Shown: piece by piece, positions 36,266 to 43,581 of the stretch
Position numbering within the stretch: position 1 is the first letter of the stretch
Layout: each line of letters begins with the position of its first letter
DNA from: Flexicrinis sp001567485
GTDB taxonomy: Bacteria; Chloroflexota; Anaerolineae; Aggregatilineales; Phototrophicaceae
Reading direction: 5' to 3'
NCBI GenBank assembly: GCA_030263635.1
Contig: SZPI01000002.1
Span: 1-64,000 of the forward strand
DNA length: 64,000 nt
The notes under the pieces: generated by a model
Seen by the model: the letters and a program-made list of their open reading frames with translations, nothing else
Databases searched by the model: none
What the model was told of the DNA's origin: nothing
Program-made: the position numbers and the translations under genes

Positions 36266-36392
36266 CGTCGACGAAGAGAGCGCCGGGTAACAGTCCGGCC
36301 GCCGAAGGGGCAAGCGCGCCGCGTGATCCGCGTCACCACGCGCGAAACTCTCAGGCCGATAGGATTCGTCCGCGAGTCACTCTGAAGGCTGT
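36266..36392 (+). promoter_or_regulatory. Glycine riboswitch aptamer upstream of gcvH
   Basis: The conserved glycine-aptamer core is clear: GAGAG at 36276-36280, GCCGCCGAAGGGGCAAGC at 36299-36316, and GAAACTCTCAGGC at 36344-36356. P1 can form from GACGAA (36270-36275) and TTCGTC (36365-36370), enclosing P2 from GAGAG and CTCTC. The variable arm between 36315 and 36343 folds into a GC-rich stem (GCGCGCCGCG... with ...CACGCGCG). There is only one complete aptamer; the partial sequence after it (36372-36392, with ACTCTGAAGG) may be the remnant or ghost of a second. A terminator follows at 36398, then gcvH. Glycine-bound RNA would be expected to let transcription continue into the cleavage-system genes. 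Confidence 0.9.
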
Positions 36393-36397
36393 CCGAC

Positions 36398-36440
36398 AGG
36401 GTGCGCACACAGCGGTTTTGTGGCGCACTCTGTTTTCGTT
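36398..36440 (+). terminator. Riboswitch-associated intrinsic terminator
   Basis: AGGGTGCGC-A-CACA (36398-36411) pairs with TGTG-GCGCACTCT (36419-36431), with one bulged base and one G-T pair, and is followed by GTTTTCGTT. It lies between the glycine aptamer and the gcvH ribosome-binding site, so it is the probable expression platform. Confidence 0.8.
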
Positions 36441-36493
36441 ATGCTTCTAGCATTCGCGCCGGTGAGATGGTGTGTGAATTGAAAGGATAAGTC

Positions 36494-36889
36494 ATGGCGG
36501 ATCTGAAATTCCCTGAAGACCTGAAGTATGCCAAGAGCGATGAGTGGGTTCGGATCGAGGGCGATATCGCCACGGTAGGCATTAGCGACTACGCGCAGGA
36601 CGCGCTCAACGACATCGTGTTTGTCGACTATAAAGTCGACAAAGGTGGGTCGGTGGCCGTAGGTGATGAGATCGCGATCATCGAATCCGTCAAGGCGGCG
36701 AGCGAGATTTACTCGTTTGTCAGCGGCACGGTCGTCGAATTGAACGCGGCGCTGGTCGATGCGCCGGAAACCATCAACACCGACCCATATGGCGAGGCAT
36801 GGTTGATGAAGATCAAGCTGGACGGCGCGCCTGACTTAAGCGACCTGATGGACGCCGCCGCGTATGCGAAGCACTGCGAGGGTCGTTAG
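36494..36889 (+). CDS. gcvH: Glycine cleavage system H protein
   Basis: H protein carries the lipoyl arm that shuttles the aminomethyl group between P, T and L proteins. The 131-residue product has the usual beginning (LKYAKSDEWVRIEGDIATVG) and the lipoylation motif AIIESVKAASEIYSFVSG with the modified Lys near residue 64, then a TDPYGEAWLMKIKL strand. Length is typical. AAAGGA precedes the ATG. It is the first gene after the glycine riboswitch and is followed after three bases by a MOSC-domain gene. Confidence 0.97.
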   Translation: MADLKFPEDLKYAKSDEWVRIEGDIATVGISDYAQDALNDIVFVDYKVDKGGSVAVGDEIAIIESVKAASEIYSFVSGTVVELNAALVDAPETINTDPYGEAWLMKIKLDGAPDLSDLMDAAAYAKHCEGR

Positions 36890-36892
36890 CTC

Positions 36893-37567
36893 GTGATACG
36901 CGTCATCTCAGTCAACGTCGGCCAACCGCAAACGCACATCCACACCCACCCGACCGATGGGCGTGAAGCCGAATGGACTTCCGCATTCTGGAAGTATCCG
37001 GTGTCCGGCGCTGTGCGTGTCACGAAGCTCGGAGTCGTCGGCGATGCGCAAGCGGACACAAAGAATCACGGTGGCCCGGATAAAGCAGCGCTTGGTTATG
37101 CGAGCGCACACTATCCGGTGTGGCGCGCCGAACTCCCCCACCTCGATCTGACACCCGGCGGCTTCGGCGAGAATCTAACCATCGACGGGCAGGACGAAAC
37201 AAGCGTCTGCATCGGTGACATTTACAAGGCCGGCGATCTTGTCATGCAAGTCACCGGGCCGAGATATCCGTGCTGGAAGATTTCGCGGCGCTGGAATCAA
37301 CCCGATCTGTTAGACCGGGTGTATTCACTGCGCCGCACCGGATGGAATTTCCGCGTGCTGAACGAAGGCGCAATCAGCGCCGATACCGAGCTGATCCTCG
37401 TTGATCGGCCGCGGCCCAGCTTGACGATTGCCCACTGCTTTGATGTGATCGACATGCCCAGCGAGTTCATCGACTCGGTATATCAACTCGCGACCGCACC
37501 CGAAGTTGCGACGTTCTGGCAAAAGATGGCGACGAAGGCGCTTGCGGCTGTGAGCGCCCCCAAGTAG
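36893..37567 (+). CDS. MOSC-domain protein (YiiM-like)
   Basis: The 224-residue protein contains a MOSC domain (about 30-160) with the family motifs HGGPDKAALGYASAHYPVW, GGFGENLTIDG and the Cys of GPRYPCWKIS, followed by the C-terminal helical extension typical of YiiM (about 170-220). MOSC domains bind the molybdenum cofactor sulfide through that Cys and act in N-hydroxylated compound reduction or sulfur transfer. It begins with GTG three bases after gcvH and ends 16 bases before gcvPA, so it is transcribed with the glycine cleavage genes. No chemical reason for this is known to me. The moaB gene at 41.3 kb is the only other cofactor gene nearby. Confidence 0.87.
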   Translation: MIRVISVNVGQPQTHIHTHPTDGREAEWTSAFWKYPVSGAVRVTKLGVVGDAQADTKNHGGPDKAALGYASAHYPVWRAELPHLDLTPGGFGENLTIDGQDETSVCIGDIYKAGDLVMQVTGPRYPCWKISRRWNQPDLLDRVYSLRRTGWNFRVLNEGAISADTELILVDRPRPSLTIAHCFDVIDMPSEFIDSVYQLATAPEVATFWQKMATKALAAVSAPK

Positions 37568-37583
37568 AGAAGCGCGTACCCCT

Positions 37584-38918
37584 ATGTCGTATATCCCACA
37601 CACCGAGCAAGACCGCCAGCAAATGCTCGCCGCGATCGGCGTCACCACGATCGAAGACCTCTTCGACGCGGTGCCGGCAAGCCATCGCTTCCCGAAGATC
37701 GATATTCCGCCGGCGCTGAGTGAGTACGAAATCGCCGCGGAACTCAAAGCGTATGCGGAGGCCAACGACCACGCGGGGAACTTCGCCGTGTTTCGCGGCG
37801 CGGGGGCGTACCATCATTTCGTCCCGTCAGCCGTCAACCACCTCCTGCTGCGCGGCGAGTTCTTCACCGCCTATACGCCTTATCAGCCCGAACTCAGCCA
37901 AGGCACGCTGCAAGCCGTGTTCGAGTACCAGTCGATGATGTGCGCGCTGACCGGCATGGACGCCGCCAACGCCAGCCATTACGACGGCGCGACCAGCCTC
38001 GCCGAGGCCGTCACGGTCGCGCTCGATGTCACGCGGTTCAAGCGGAACAAGATCGTCCTTAGCGGCGGTATCCATCCACAGTACCGCGAGGTCGTCCGCA
38101 CTTATCATCAGGGCCGGCAGATCGAGATTGTCGGGGACGACCAGCCGCGTTCCGCCGCGGAACTCGCCACCCTAGTAGACAGCGATACGGCGATGGTCGC
38201 TGTCCAGTATCCCAACTTCTTCGGGCAGATCGAAGACGTGAAGGCGTTGGCTGAGAAAGCACACGCGGTCGGCGCACTGCTCGTCGCGGTGGTCAATCCA
38301 GTCGCGCTCGGCATACTCAAGTCCCCCGCCGATCTCGGCGCGGCTATCGCTGTTGGCGAAGGCCAACCGCTGGGCGTCGGGCTCCAGTTCGGCGGGCCTT
38401 ATCTCGGCTTCTTCAGCATCAAGCAGGAGTACGTCCGCAAGATCGCCGGCCGCATTGTCGGCGAGACGATCGACAGCGACGGCCGCCGTGCCTACGTGAT
38501 GACGTTGAGGCCACGCGAGCAGGACATCAAGCGCGAGAAAGCCAGCAGCAACATCTGCACCAATCAAGGGCTGATGGCGCTGGCCGCTTGTGTGTATATG
38601 AGCCTGTTGGGCAAGAACGGGCTGCGCCATGTTGCGGAGCTGTGCTATCACAAGGCGCACTACGCGGCCGCTGAGATCGAAAAACTGGCCGGTTTCTCAG
38701 TCGACCGTTCACTGCCGTTCTTCAACGAGTTCGTGGTCAAGTGCCCTGTTCCGGTCGAGAAGGCGAATGCCGCTTTGCTTGAGCAGGGGATCATCGGCGG
38801 CTATGACCTCGGCGCCGACTACCCGCATCTGGCCGGTCACATGCTGATCGCCGTAACGGAAACCAACAGCAAGGCCGAAATCGACGCATTGGTTGAGACG
38901 CTCAAGGCATTGACATGA
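37584..38918 (+). CDS. gcvPA: Glycine dehydrogenase (decarboxylating) subunit 1
   Basis: This is the N-terminal-like half of the P protein, which decarboxylates glycine using PLP. The 444-residue product starts SYIPHTEQDRQQMLAAIGV and has FRGAGAYHHFVPSAVNHLL, FYTAYTPYQPE-like sequence (FFTAYTPYQPELSQGTLQ), NASHYDGATSLAEAV, and SSNICTNQGLMALAACVYM near the end. It lacks the PLP lysine, which is on the other subunit. The split P protein is found in many Gram-positive, thermophilic and Chloroflexota bacteria. Its stop overlaps the gcvPB start by four bases (ATGA), favouring equal production. Confidence 0.96.
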   Translation: MSYIPHTEQDRQQMLAAIGVTTIEDLFDAVPASHRFPKIDIPPALSEYEIAAELKAYAEANDHAGNFAVFRGAGAYHHFVPSAVNHLLLRGEFFTAYTPYQPELSQGTLQAVFEYQSMMCALTGMDAANASHYDGATSLAEAVTVALDVTRFKRNKIVLSGGIHPQYREVVRTYHQGRQIEIVGDDQPRSAAELATLVDSDTAMVAVQYPNFFGQIEDVKALAEKAHAVGALLVAVVNPVALGILKSPADLGAAIAVGEGQPLGVGLQFGGPYLGFFSIKQEYVRKIAGRIVGETIDSDGRRAYVMTLRPREQDIKREKASSNICTNQGLMALAACVYMSLLGKNGLRHVAELCYHKAHYAAAEIEKLAGFSVDRSLPFFNEFVVKCPVPVEKANAALLEQGIIGGYDLGADYPHLAGHMLIAVTETNSKAEIDALVETLKALT

Positions 38919-40399
38919 CGCACGAACCGACGATTTACGAACTGAGCCAACCGGGGCGGATCGGCGCCAACCTGCCTAGCCTCGACGTGCCGAAGGCTGA
39001 CCCGCTGCCAGCCGATCTGCTGCGAACCGAACTAAAGCTGCCGGAAGTCAGCGAACTCGAGGTCATCCGCCACTTCGTGCGGCTGAGCCAGTTGAACTAC
39101 GCCATCGACAAGGGGTTCTATCCCCTCGGCAGCTGCACCATGAAGTACAACCCACGGATCAACGAAGATGTAGCGCGCTACGAAGGGTTCGCCGGCTTAC
39201 ATCCGCTGACCGACGGGGAAGGCGCACAGGGCGCGTTGGCGCTGATGTATCAGCTTCAGCAGTGGCTGGCTGAGGTCAGCGGGCTGGACAGCGTCAGCTT
39301 ACATCCGGCAGCTGGGGCGCACGGCGAATTCGCCGGCATCCTGATGATCCGCAAGTATCATATCGACCGTGGCGAGCCGCAGCGGACGAAGATCCTCGTC
39401 CCTAACAGCGCGCACGGAACCAACCCCGCGACCGTCACGATGGCGGGCTTGAGTGTCATCGAACTACCAGCCGACGACAAAGGCGATGTCGACATCGAGG
39501 CGCTCAAGAAGATCTGCGAGGGGCCGGAACGCGACACCATCGCGGGCATGATGATCACCGTTCCCAGCACACTCGGCCTGTTCGAGCGCGGCATTCTGAA
39601 GATCATCGAGCTGGTTCATGACGCGGGCGGCCTGATGTACATGGACGGCGCGAACATGAACGCGCTGATGGGCGTAGTCAAGCCCGGTAAGCTCGGCTTC
39701 GACGTCATGCACTACAACCTGCACAAGACATTCAGCACTCCGCATGGCGGCGGTGGCCCCGGATCAGGCGCGGTAGGCGTCAACGAGAAGCTCAAGCCGT
39801 TTCTGCCCGCTCCCCACGTCGACATCATCGAGCCGGGCACGGATGACGAGGCCCCGCTGTACGGGTTCGTCACACCGGAGAAGTCGATTGGCCGGCTCAA
39901 GGCGTTCCACGGTAATTTCGGGATGCACACCCGAGCCTATGCGTACATCCGGGCGTATGGCGGCGAAGGGCTGCATCAGGTGTCGCGCCATGCCGTGCTC
40001 AACGCCAACTATATCCGCGTCGGGCTGAGCGACACGTACACCGTCCCGTATGATCGTGCCTGCGGGCATGAGTTCGTGCTGGAGGGCCATTTCGAGGGCG
40101 TGGACAAAGTGCACGCGCTGGACATCAGCAAGCGCCTGATGGACTACGGCTATCATCCGCCCACCAACTACTTCCCGCTGATCGTCCCTGAGGCGCTGTT
40201 GATCGAGCCGACCGAGACGGAGACGAAGGAGACGCTCGATCAGTTCATCACGGCGATGAAGAAGATCGCGCAGGAAGCGAAGGAAAACCCCGAGCTTTTG
40301 CTCAGCGCGCCGCACAAGACTCCGGTGTCGCGCCTCGACGAGGTACGCGCCGCCAAGCAGCTTGTGTTGTGCTGCGCCCCGCTGCTCAAAGACTCGTAA
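38915..40399 (+). CDS. gcvPB: Glycine dehydrogenase (decarboxylating) subunit 2
   Basis: This is the catalytic half of the split P protein. The 494-residue product has FYPLGSCTMKYNPRINED, HPAAGAHGEFAGI, NSAHGTNPATV, the cofactor region MDGANMNALMG, and the PLP Lys in YNLHKTFSTPHGGGGPGSG (about residue 270). With GcvPA it forms an alpha2-beta2 P protein that loads the aminomethyl group onto GcvH. The gene is last in the riboswitch-controlled operon and is followed by a strong terminator. The T protein is supplied by the fusion gene at 30337-33489; lpd is not in this window. Confidence 0.96.
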   Translation: MTHEPTIYELSQPGRIGANLPSLDVPKADPLPADLLRTELKLPEVSELEVIRHFVRLSQLNYAIDKGFYPLGSCTMKYNPRINEDVARYEGFAGLHPLTDGEGAQGALALMYQLQQWLAEVSGLDSVSLHPAAGAHGEFAGILMIRKYHIDRGEPQRTKILVPNSAHGTNPATVTMAGLSVIELPADDKGDVDIEALKKICEGPERDTIAGMMITVPSTLGLFERGILKIIELVHDAGGLMYMDGANMNALMGVVKPGKLGFDVMHYNLHKTFSTPHGGGGPGSGAVGVNEKLKPFLPAPHVDIIEPGTDDEAPLYGFVTPEKSIGRLKAFHGNFGMHTRAYAYIRAYGGEGLHQVSRHAVLNANYIRVGLSDTYTVPYDRACGHEFVLEGHFEGVDKVHALDISKRLMDYGYHPPTNYFPLIVPEALLIEPTETETKETLDQFITAMKKIAQEAKENPELLLSAPHKTPVSRLDEVRAAKQLVLCCAPLLKDS

Positions 40400-40424
40400 C
40401 GACAGTTCCACAGCGCAACACGCC

Positions 40425-40458
40425 AACAGCCCGGCCGCACAACCGGGCTGTTTCGTTT
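40425..40458 (+). terminator. Rho-independent terminator of the gcv operon
   Basis: A 10-base-pair stem AACAGCCCGG / CCGGGCTGTT (40425-40434 and 40443-40452) is followed by TCGTTT. It ends where the convergent nitroreductase stop codon starts. Confidence 0.85.
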
Positions 40459-41047
40459 ACAGATAGCTCACGACATCCTCAAGCGCAGGCCGCGATCGTT
40501 CGTCGGTGGGCTGCGTGGCGCTGCCGATATAGATCAGTCCCACGATCTCGTCGCTCTCTGGAATCTGCAAGCCGGCTTTCACATCCGCATGATACGCCGG
40601 CCAACCGGTATTCCACGCCGCGAAGTAACCGAGCGCGTTTGCGGCATGGATCGCATTGAGACACACCGCTGCCCCAGACAGCACCTGCTCGAAACGCGGG
40701 ATCCGCTGCACGTTCTCTATCCGTGTGCTAACGATCAGCAGCAGCGGGGCGCGGGCTGGTCGTTTCGCCTCGGATTCGATAAGTTCGTCGCTGGCGGCGG
40801 GGTTATCCCTGCGGAAAAACTCGGCCCACTGTTTGCCAAGCGTGTGCTGCGCCTCACCGCGCACGACCTGAATCCGCCACGGCGCCAGTTTGCCGTGATC
40901 CGGCACGCGGGTCGCCGCGCGCAAGATCAGCTCAAGCTCGGCGTCGTTCGGGCCGGGGCCGGTCAACTTCGTGGACGACAGCGAGCGCCGAGTCAACAGA
41001 TAGTCAAGCAAGCCATCGAGCCGCGGCTTGCGGATGGGATCCGTCAT
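40457..41047 (-). CDS. Nitroreductase family protein (YdjA-like)
   Basis: The 196-residue FMN enzyme has the YdjA subgroup marks: LTRRSLSSTKLTGPGPND, RAATRVPDHGKLAPWRIQVV, GAAVCLNAIHAANALGYFAAW, and GLIYIGSATQPTDERSRP. The family reduces nitro compounds or quinones using NAD(P)H through bound FMN; the natural substrate is unknown. The ATG at 41047 is selected because GGAGG lies seven bases upstream. The longer open frame upstream would run through the tRNA gene and is not coding. The tRNA-Ser gene and its terminator lie just upstream on the same strand. Confidence 0.87.
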   Translation of the reverse strand: MTDPIRKPRLDGLLDYLLTRRSLSSTKLTGPGPNDAELELILRAATRVPDHGKLAPWRIQVVRGEAQHTLGKQWAEFFRRDNPAASDELIESEAKRPARAPLLLIVSTRIENVQRIPRFEQVLSGAAVCLNAIHAANALGYFAAWNTGWPAYHADVKAGLQIPESDEIVGLIYIGSATQPTDERSRPALEDVVSYL

Positions 41048-41054
41048 GTCGCCT

Positions 41055-41088
41055 CCAATAAACAAACAGGCGCCGTAATAGACGCCTG
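41055..41088 (-). terminator. Terminator of tRNA-Ser
   Basis: On the minus strand CAGGCG (41088-41083) pairs with CGCCTG (41072-41067), with further pairing possible inside, followed by TTTGTTTATTGG (41066-41055). The T-run merges directly into the GGAGG ribosome-binding site of the nitroreductase, so incomplete termination would supply that gene with mRNA. Confidence 0.7.
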
Positions 41089-41097
41089 ATGATGCTG

Positions 41098-41185
41098 CGG
41101 AGAGGGAGGGATTCGAACCCTCGATAGACTCATCGCCTATACTCGTTTTCGAGACGAGCCCGTTCGGCCGCTCCGGCACCTCTCC
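41098..41185 (-). tRNA. tRNA-Ser (anticodon CGA)
   Basis: This is an 88-base class II tRNA. The acceptor stem GGAGAGG (41185-41179) pairs with CCTCTCC, followed by a G discriminator at 41098. The D arm is CCGGAGCGGCCGAACGG-like, the anticodon stem CTCGT/ACGAG holds the loop CTCGAAA with anticodon CGA (reads UCG), the long variable arm is about 20 bases, and the T arm is AGGGTTCGAATCCCT. The CCA end is not encoded. A perfect TATAAT on the minus strand (41203-41198) sits just upstream. Confidence 0.96.
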
Positions 41186-41197
41186 TATGCGCCTGAC

Positions 41198-41203
41198 ATT
41201 ATA
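41198..41203 (-). promoter_or_regulatory. -10 element of the tRNA-Ser gene
   Basis: TATAAT on the minus strand lies 13 bases before the mature 5' end of the tRNA, giving a very short leader. The -35 region is not recognisable. Confidence 0.55.
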
Positions 41204-41269
41204 CCGTCTCGGCGCCGGGTGTACAGGGTGCAGCGCCCCCCAAACGGTCAGGTTTCCGGGCGGATCACG

Positions 41270-41785
41270 TTACTGCTTGCGGATCACCTCCCATGCGAGA
41301 TGGTTGATCTCCGGCAGGATCAGCTTCTCGAACGCGACTTCGACCGCGTTGGGGCTGCCCGGCGTAGAGACCACGAACCTGCCCCGATACACACCCGCGG
41401 TCGCCCGGCTGAGCATCGCCGCAGCGCCGACCTCCTGATAGCTCAACATTCTGAACAGCTCACCAAACCCCGGCAGCGTCTTTTCGAGCTTGGCGCTGAT
41501 GACGTCGAACGTCGTGTCACGCGGCGCGATACCGGTTCCGCCGTTGAACAGGATGATCTGCACGCCGGCCGTCGACGCCAACTCGTCAAGCACATCGCGG
41601 ACTTGCTGCGGCTCGTCTTTGATGAGGCGATACGGCCCGACTCGATGCCCCGTTTCGGTCAGGCGGCGCTCAAGGTATATTCGGTTCTGGTCGGTGTCGG
41701 GCGTGCGGGTATCGCTGACCGTCACGATGGCGACCGTCACCGGCCCGGTACCGGCACGTTCTCGATGTTCGTCTGCGCCGCGCAT
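41270..41785 (-). CDS. moaB: MoaB/MogA-type molybdenum cofactor biosynthesis protein
   Basis: The 171-residue protein has the MoCF-biosynthesis fold that adenylates molybdopterin or its relatives. Visible motifs are VTVAIVTVSDTRTPDTDQN, LFNGGTGIAPRDTT (phosphate and pterin binding), MLSRATAGVYRGRFVVSTPGSPNAVE, and the helix before it with MLSYQEVGAAA. It belongs to the B-type short proteins rather than MoeA. The ATG at 41785 is preferred to one at 41824, which would extend over the divergent promoter region. It is divergent from the enoyl-CoA hydratase run and has no other cofactor genes beside it, apart from the MOSC gene 4 kb away. Confidence 0.9.
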   Translation of the reverse strand: MRGADEHRERAGTGPVTVAIVTVSDTRTPDTDQNRIYLERRLTETGHRVGPYRLIKDEPQQVRDVLDELASTAGVQIILFNGGTGIAPRDTTFDVISAKLEKTLPGFGELFRMLSYQEVGAAAMLSRATAGVYRGRFVVSTPGSPNAVEVAFEKLILPEINHLAWEVIRKQ

Positions 41786-41816
41786 AATCTGATTCTGACC
41801 CCCACTCTCAGTTAGA

Positions 41817-41825
41817 TGGTACAAT
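41817..41825 (+). promoter_or_regulatory. Extended -10 promoter of the enoyl-CoA hydratase run
   Basis: TGG followed by TACAAT (41820-41825) is a TGn extended -10 element, 50 bases before the ATG at 41875. No -35 box is evident. Confidence 0.4.
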
Positions 41826-41874
41826 GTCCGCCTGCATTCATCGGGCCTGATTGACGCGCGAGAAGGAGCGCAGC

Positions 41875-42669
41875 ATGTCGTACCAGTTCCTACGATATCA
41901 GAGCAGCGACGGTGTCGCCACCATCACGCTGAACCGCCCCGACTCCTTCAACGCGCTGACGACACCGATGATGGACGAGCTGAAGTCAGCGCTGAAGGCC
42001 GCGGAACGCGATGAGGCCGTACGCGCCATCGTCCTCACGGGCGCGGGGCGCGGGTTCTGCAGCGGCGCCGATCTGGCTGAGATTCAGGCCAATCCCGACG
42101 TCCCCATCACGGAGTATCTGCGGGCCGGCTTGAACACGCTTGCCCATCAGATGCGCGCGATGCCGAAGCCGATTATCGCCAGCGTGAACGGGGCGGCGGC
42201 AGGGGCAGGCACCAGCCTTGCACTGGCGTGCGACCTCCGAATCGCCTCGGATGCTGCCAGCTTCATCTTTGCCGCGTTCGTGAATATCGGCCTTGTGCCG
42301 GATGGCGGGCTGACGTACCTGCTGCAGCGGGCGGTTGGCACGGCGAAGGCCCTAGAATTCGCGCTGCTGGCGGATGCGAAGAACCGTGTATCGGCCGGCG
42401 AGGCGCTGGCGACCGGCATCGTGAACCGCGTCGTGCCGGCAGAATCGCTGCAAGCAGAAACGGATGCGCTCGCCCGTAAGCTGGCGGCGCTGCCTACGCG
42501 TGCGATCGGCATGACCAAGCGTGCGATCTACCGCGCTGCGGAACGCGATCTCACCGATGCCGCCGATTACGAAGCGCGCGTGCAGGCGGTCATGTTCACG
42601 ACTGAAGATTTCAGGGAAGGCGTGAGCGCGTTTCTCGAAAAGCGCGCGCCTGTGTTCAAGGGCAAGTAA
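41875..42669 (+). CDS. Enoyl-CoA hydratase/isomerase family protein (PaaG-like)
   Basis: The 264-residue crotonase-fold enzyme has an oxyanion hole formed by FCSGADLAEI and ASVNGAAAGAGTSLALACDL, plus the C-terminal trimer helices. The catalytic Glu pair of standard enoyl-CoA hydratase (at AGxExAL and PExxLG) is not conserved: the second position reads FVNIGLVPDGGLTYLLQ, with Asp after Pro, as in PaaG-type isomerases. A 1,2-epoxyphenylacetyl-CoA isomerase-like or 2,3-dehydroadipyl-type role is therefore more likely. GAAGGAG precedes the ATG at 41875. It is followed at nine bases by a HIT gene, and four genes appear to form one transcription unit. Confidence 0.88.
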   Translation: MSYQFLRYQSSDGVATITLNRPDSFNALTTPMMDELKSALKAAERDEAVRAIVLTGAGRGFCSGADLAEIQANPDVPITEYLRAGLNTLAHQMRAMPKPIIASVNGAAAGAGTSLALACDLRIASDAASFIFAAFVNIGLVPDGGLTYLLQRAVGTAKALEFALLADAKNRVSAGEALATGIVNRVVPAESLQAETDALARKLAALPTRAIGMTKRAIYRAAERDLTDAADYEARVQAVMFTTEDFREGVSAFLEKRAPVFKGK

Positions 42670-42678
42670 GGAGGCCCC

Positions 42679-43035
42679 ATGCCGAGCATCTTCTCCAAGA
42701 TCATCGCGGGAGAAATCCCGTCGAAGAAGGTTTACAGCGACGATCTCGTCACGGCGTTCTGGGACATCAACCCCCAACGCGCGGTGCATATCCTGATCGT
42801 CCCGAACAAAGAAATCCGAACCGTGTCGGAGGTGACGGTTGAGGATGAGCTGATGCTTGGACGCATGTTCACCGCGGCCCGCCGCATCGCCGAAGACCTT
42901 GGCATCGCGCAGTCCGGGTACCGGTTGATCGTCAACTGCGGCGAACACGGCGGCCAAGAGGTTCCCCATGTGCACATGCACCTCCTCGGCGGTGAGTCAG
43001 TCGGCCCGATGCTCAAGCGAAAATCGGCGGAGTAA
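42679..43035 (+). CDS. HIT-family nucleotide-binding protein
   Basis: The 118-residue protein is a compact histidine triad protein of the HinT branch: CxxC is absent, but IFSKIIAGEIPSKKVY, FWDINPQRAVHILIVP and the catalytic HVHMHLL close to the C-terminus are present. HinT enzymes hydrolyse adenosine phosphoramidates and aminoacyl-adenylates. TAAGGAGG is placed well before the ATG. It is tightly spaced between the hydratase gene and the LOG-family gene (six-base gap). Confidence 0.94.
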   Translation: MPSIFSKIIAGEIPSKKVYSDDLVTAFWDINPQRAVHILIVPNKEIRTVSEVTVEDELMLGRMFTAARRIAEDLGIAQSGYRLIVNCGEHGGQEVPHVHMHLLGGESVGPMLKRKSAE

Positions 43036-43041
43036 GTCATT

Positions 43042-43581
43042 GTGAAAATCGTTGCTGTATTCGGAAGCGCGCTTCCAACCCCTGCACATCCGGTCTATCA
43101 GGAAAGCGTTGCGGTAGGACGTCTTCTGGCGCAAGCGGGGTATGCCGTGATGACCGGCGGCTACAACGGCGTGATGACGGCGGCGAGTCAGGGCGCATAC
43201 GAGGCCGGCGGCACAACCATCGGCGTGACCTGCCTGCCGTTTGAACGGCAGCGCGGCTCGAAGCCCAACCCATATTTGACCGAAGTACGGCCGTTCGAGA
43301 CGCTGCGCGAGCGGCTTGAGCACCTCGTCCTCACCCCACATGCGTTCGTTGTCATGCCCGGCGGCTTGGGGACGCTCAACGAAATGGTGTTTGCCGCCGA
43401 GTTGATGCGCGCCGGCGATATCCCGCGCCGTTCGACCGTTTGCTACGGCAGTTTCTGGCGGCCGATCATCGACATCACCAGTCAATCGGAGTACATGCAC
43501 CACGAGGGATGGATGCACGTGCGCTTCGCGGATACGCCTGAAGCAGTCGTCGACCTCATTTCAAACCATGTTCCGGCATAG
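43042..43581 (+). CDS. LOG-family protein (nucleotide 5'-monophosphate phosphoribohydrolase-like)
   Basis: The 179-residue protein has the Rossmann-like LOG/TIGR00725 fold: VAVFGSALPTPAHPVYQES, MTGGYNGVMTAASQGAYEAGG and the active-site motif MPGGLGTLNEM. Members hydrolyse cytokinin-type or other nucleotide 5'-monophosphates. The start is a GTG, and its end overlaps the following lipoprotein gene by 14 bases, so translation may be coupled. A role shared with the HIT protein in nucleotide clean-up is a reasonable inference. Confidence 0.88.
   Translation: MKIVAVFGSALPTPAHPVYQESVAVGRLLAQAGYAVMTGGYNGVMTAASQGAYEAGGTTIGVTCLPFERQRGSKPNPYLTEVRPFETLRERLEHLVLTPHAFVVMPGGLGTLNEMVFAAELMRAGDIPRRSTVCYGSFWRPIIDITSQSEYMHHEGWMHVRFADTPEAVVDLISNHVPA

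Noticed and set aside
40457..41179. N-terminal extension of the nitroreductase through 41179
   Set aside because: The extension would translate the tRNA-Ser gene; a strong ribosome-binding site supports the ATG at 41047.
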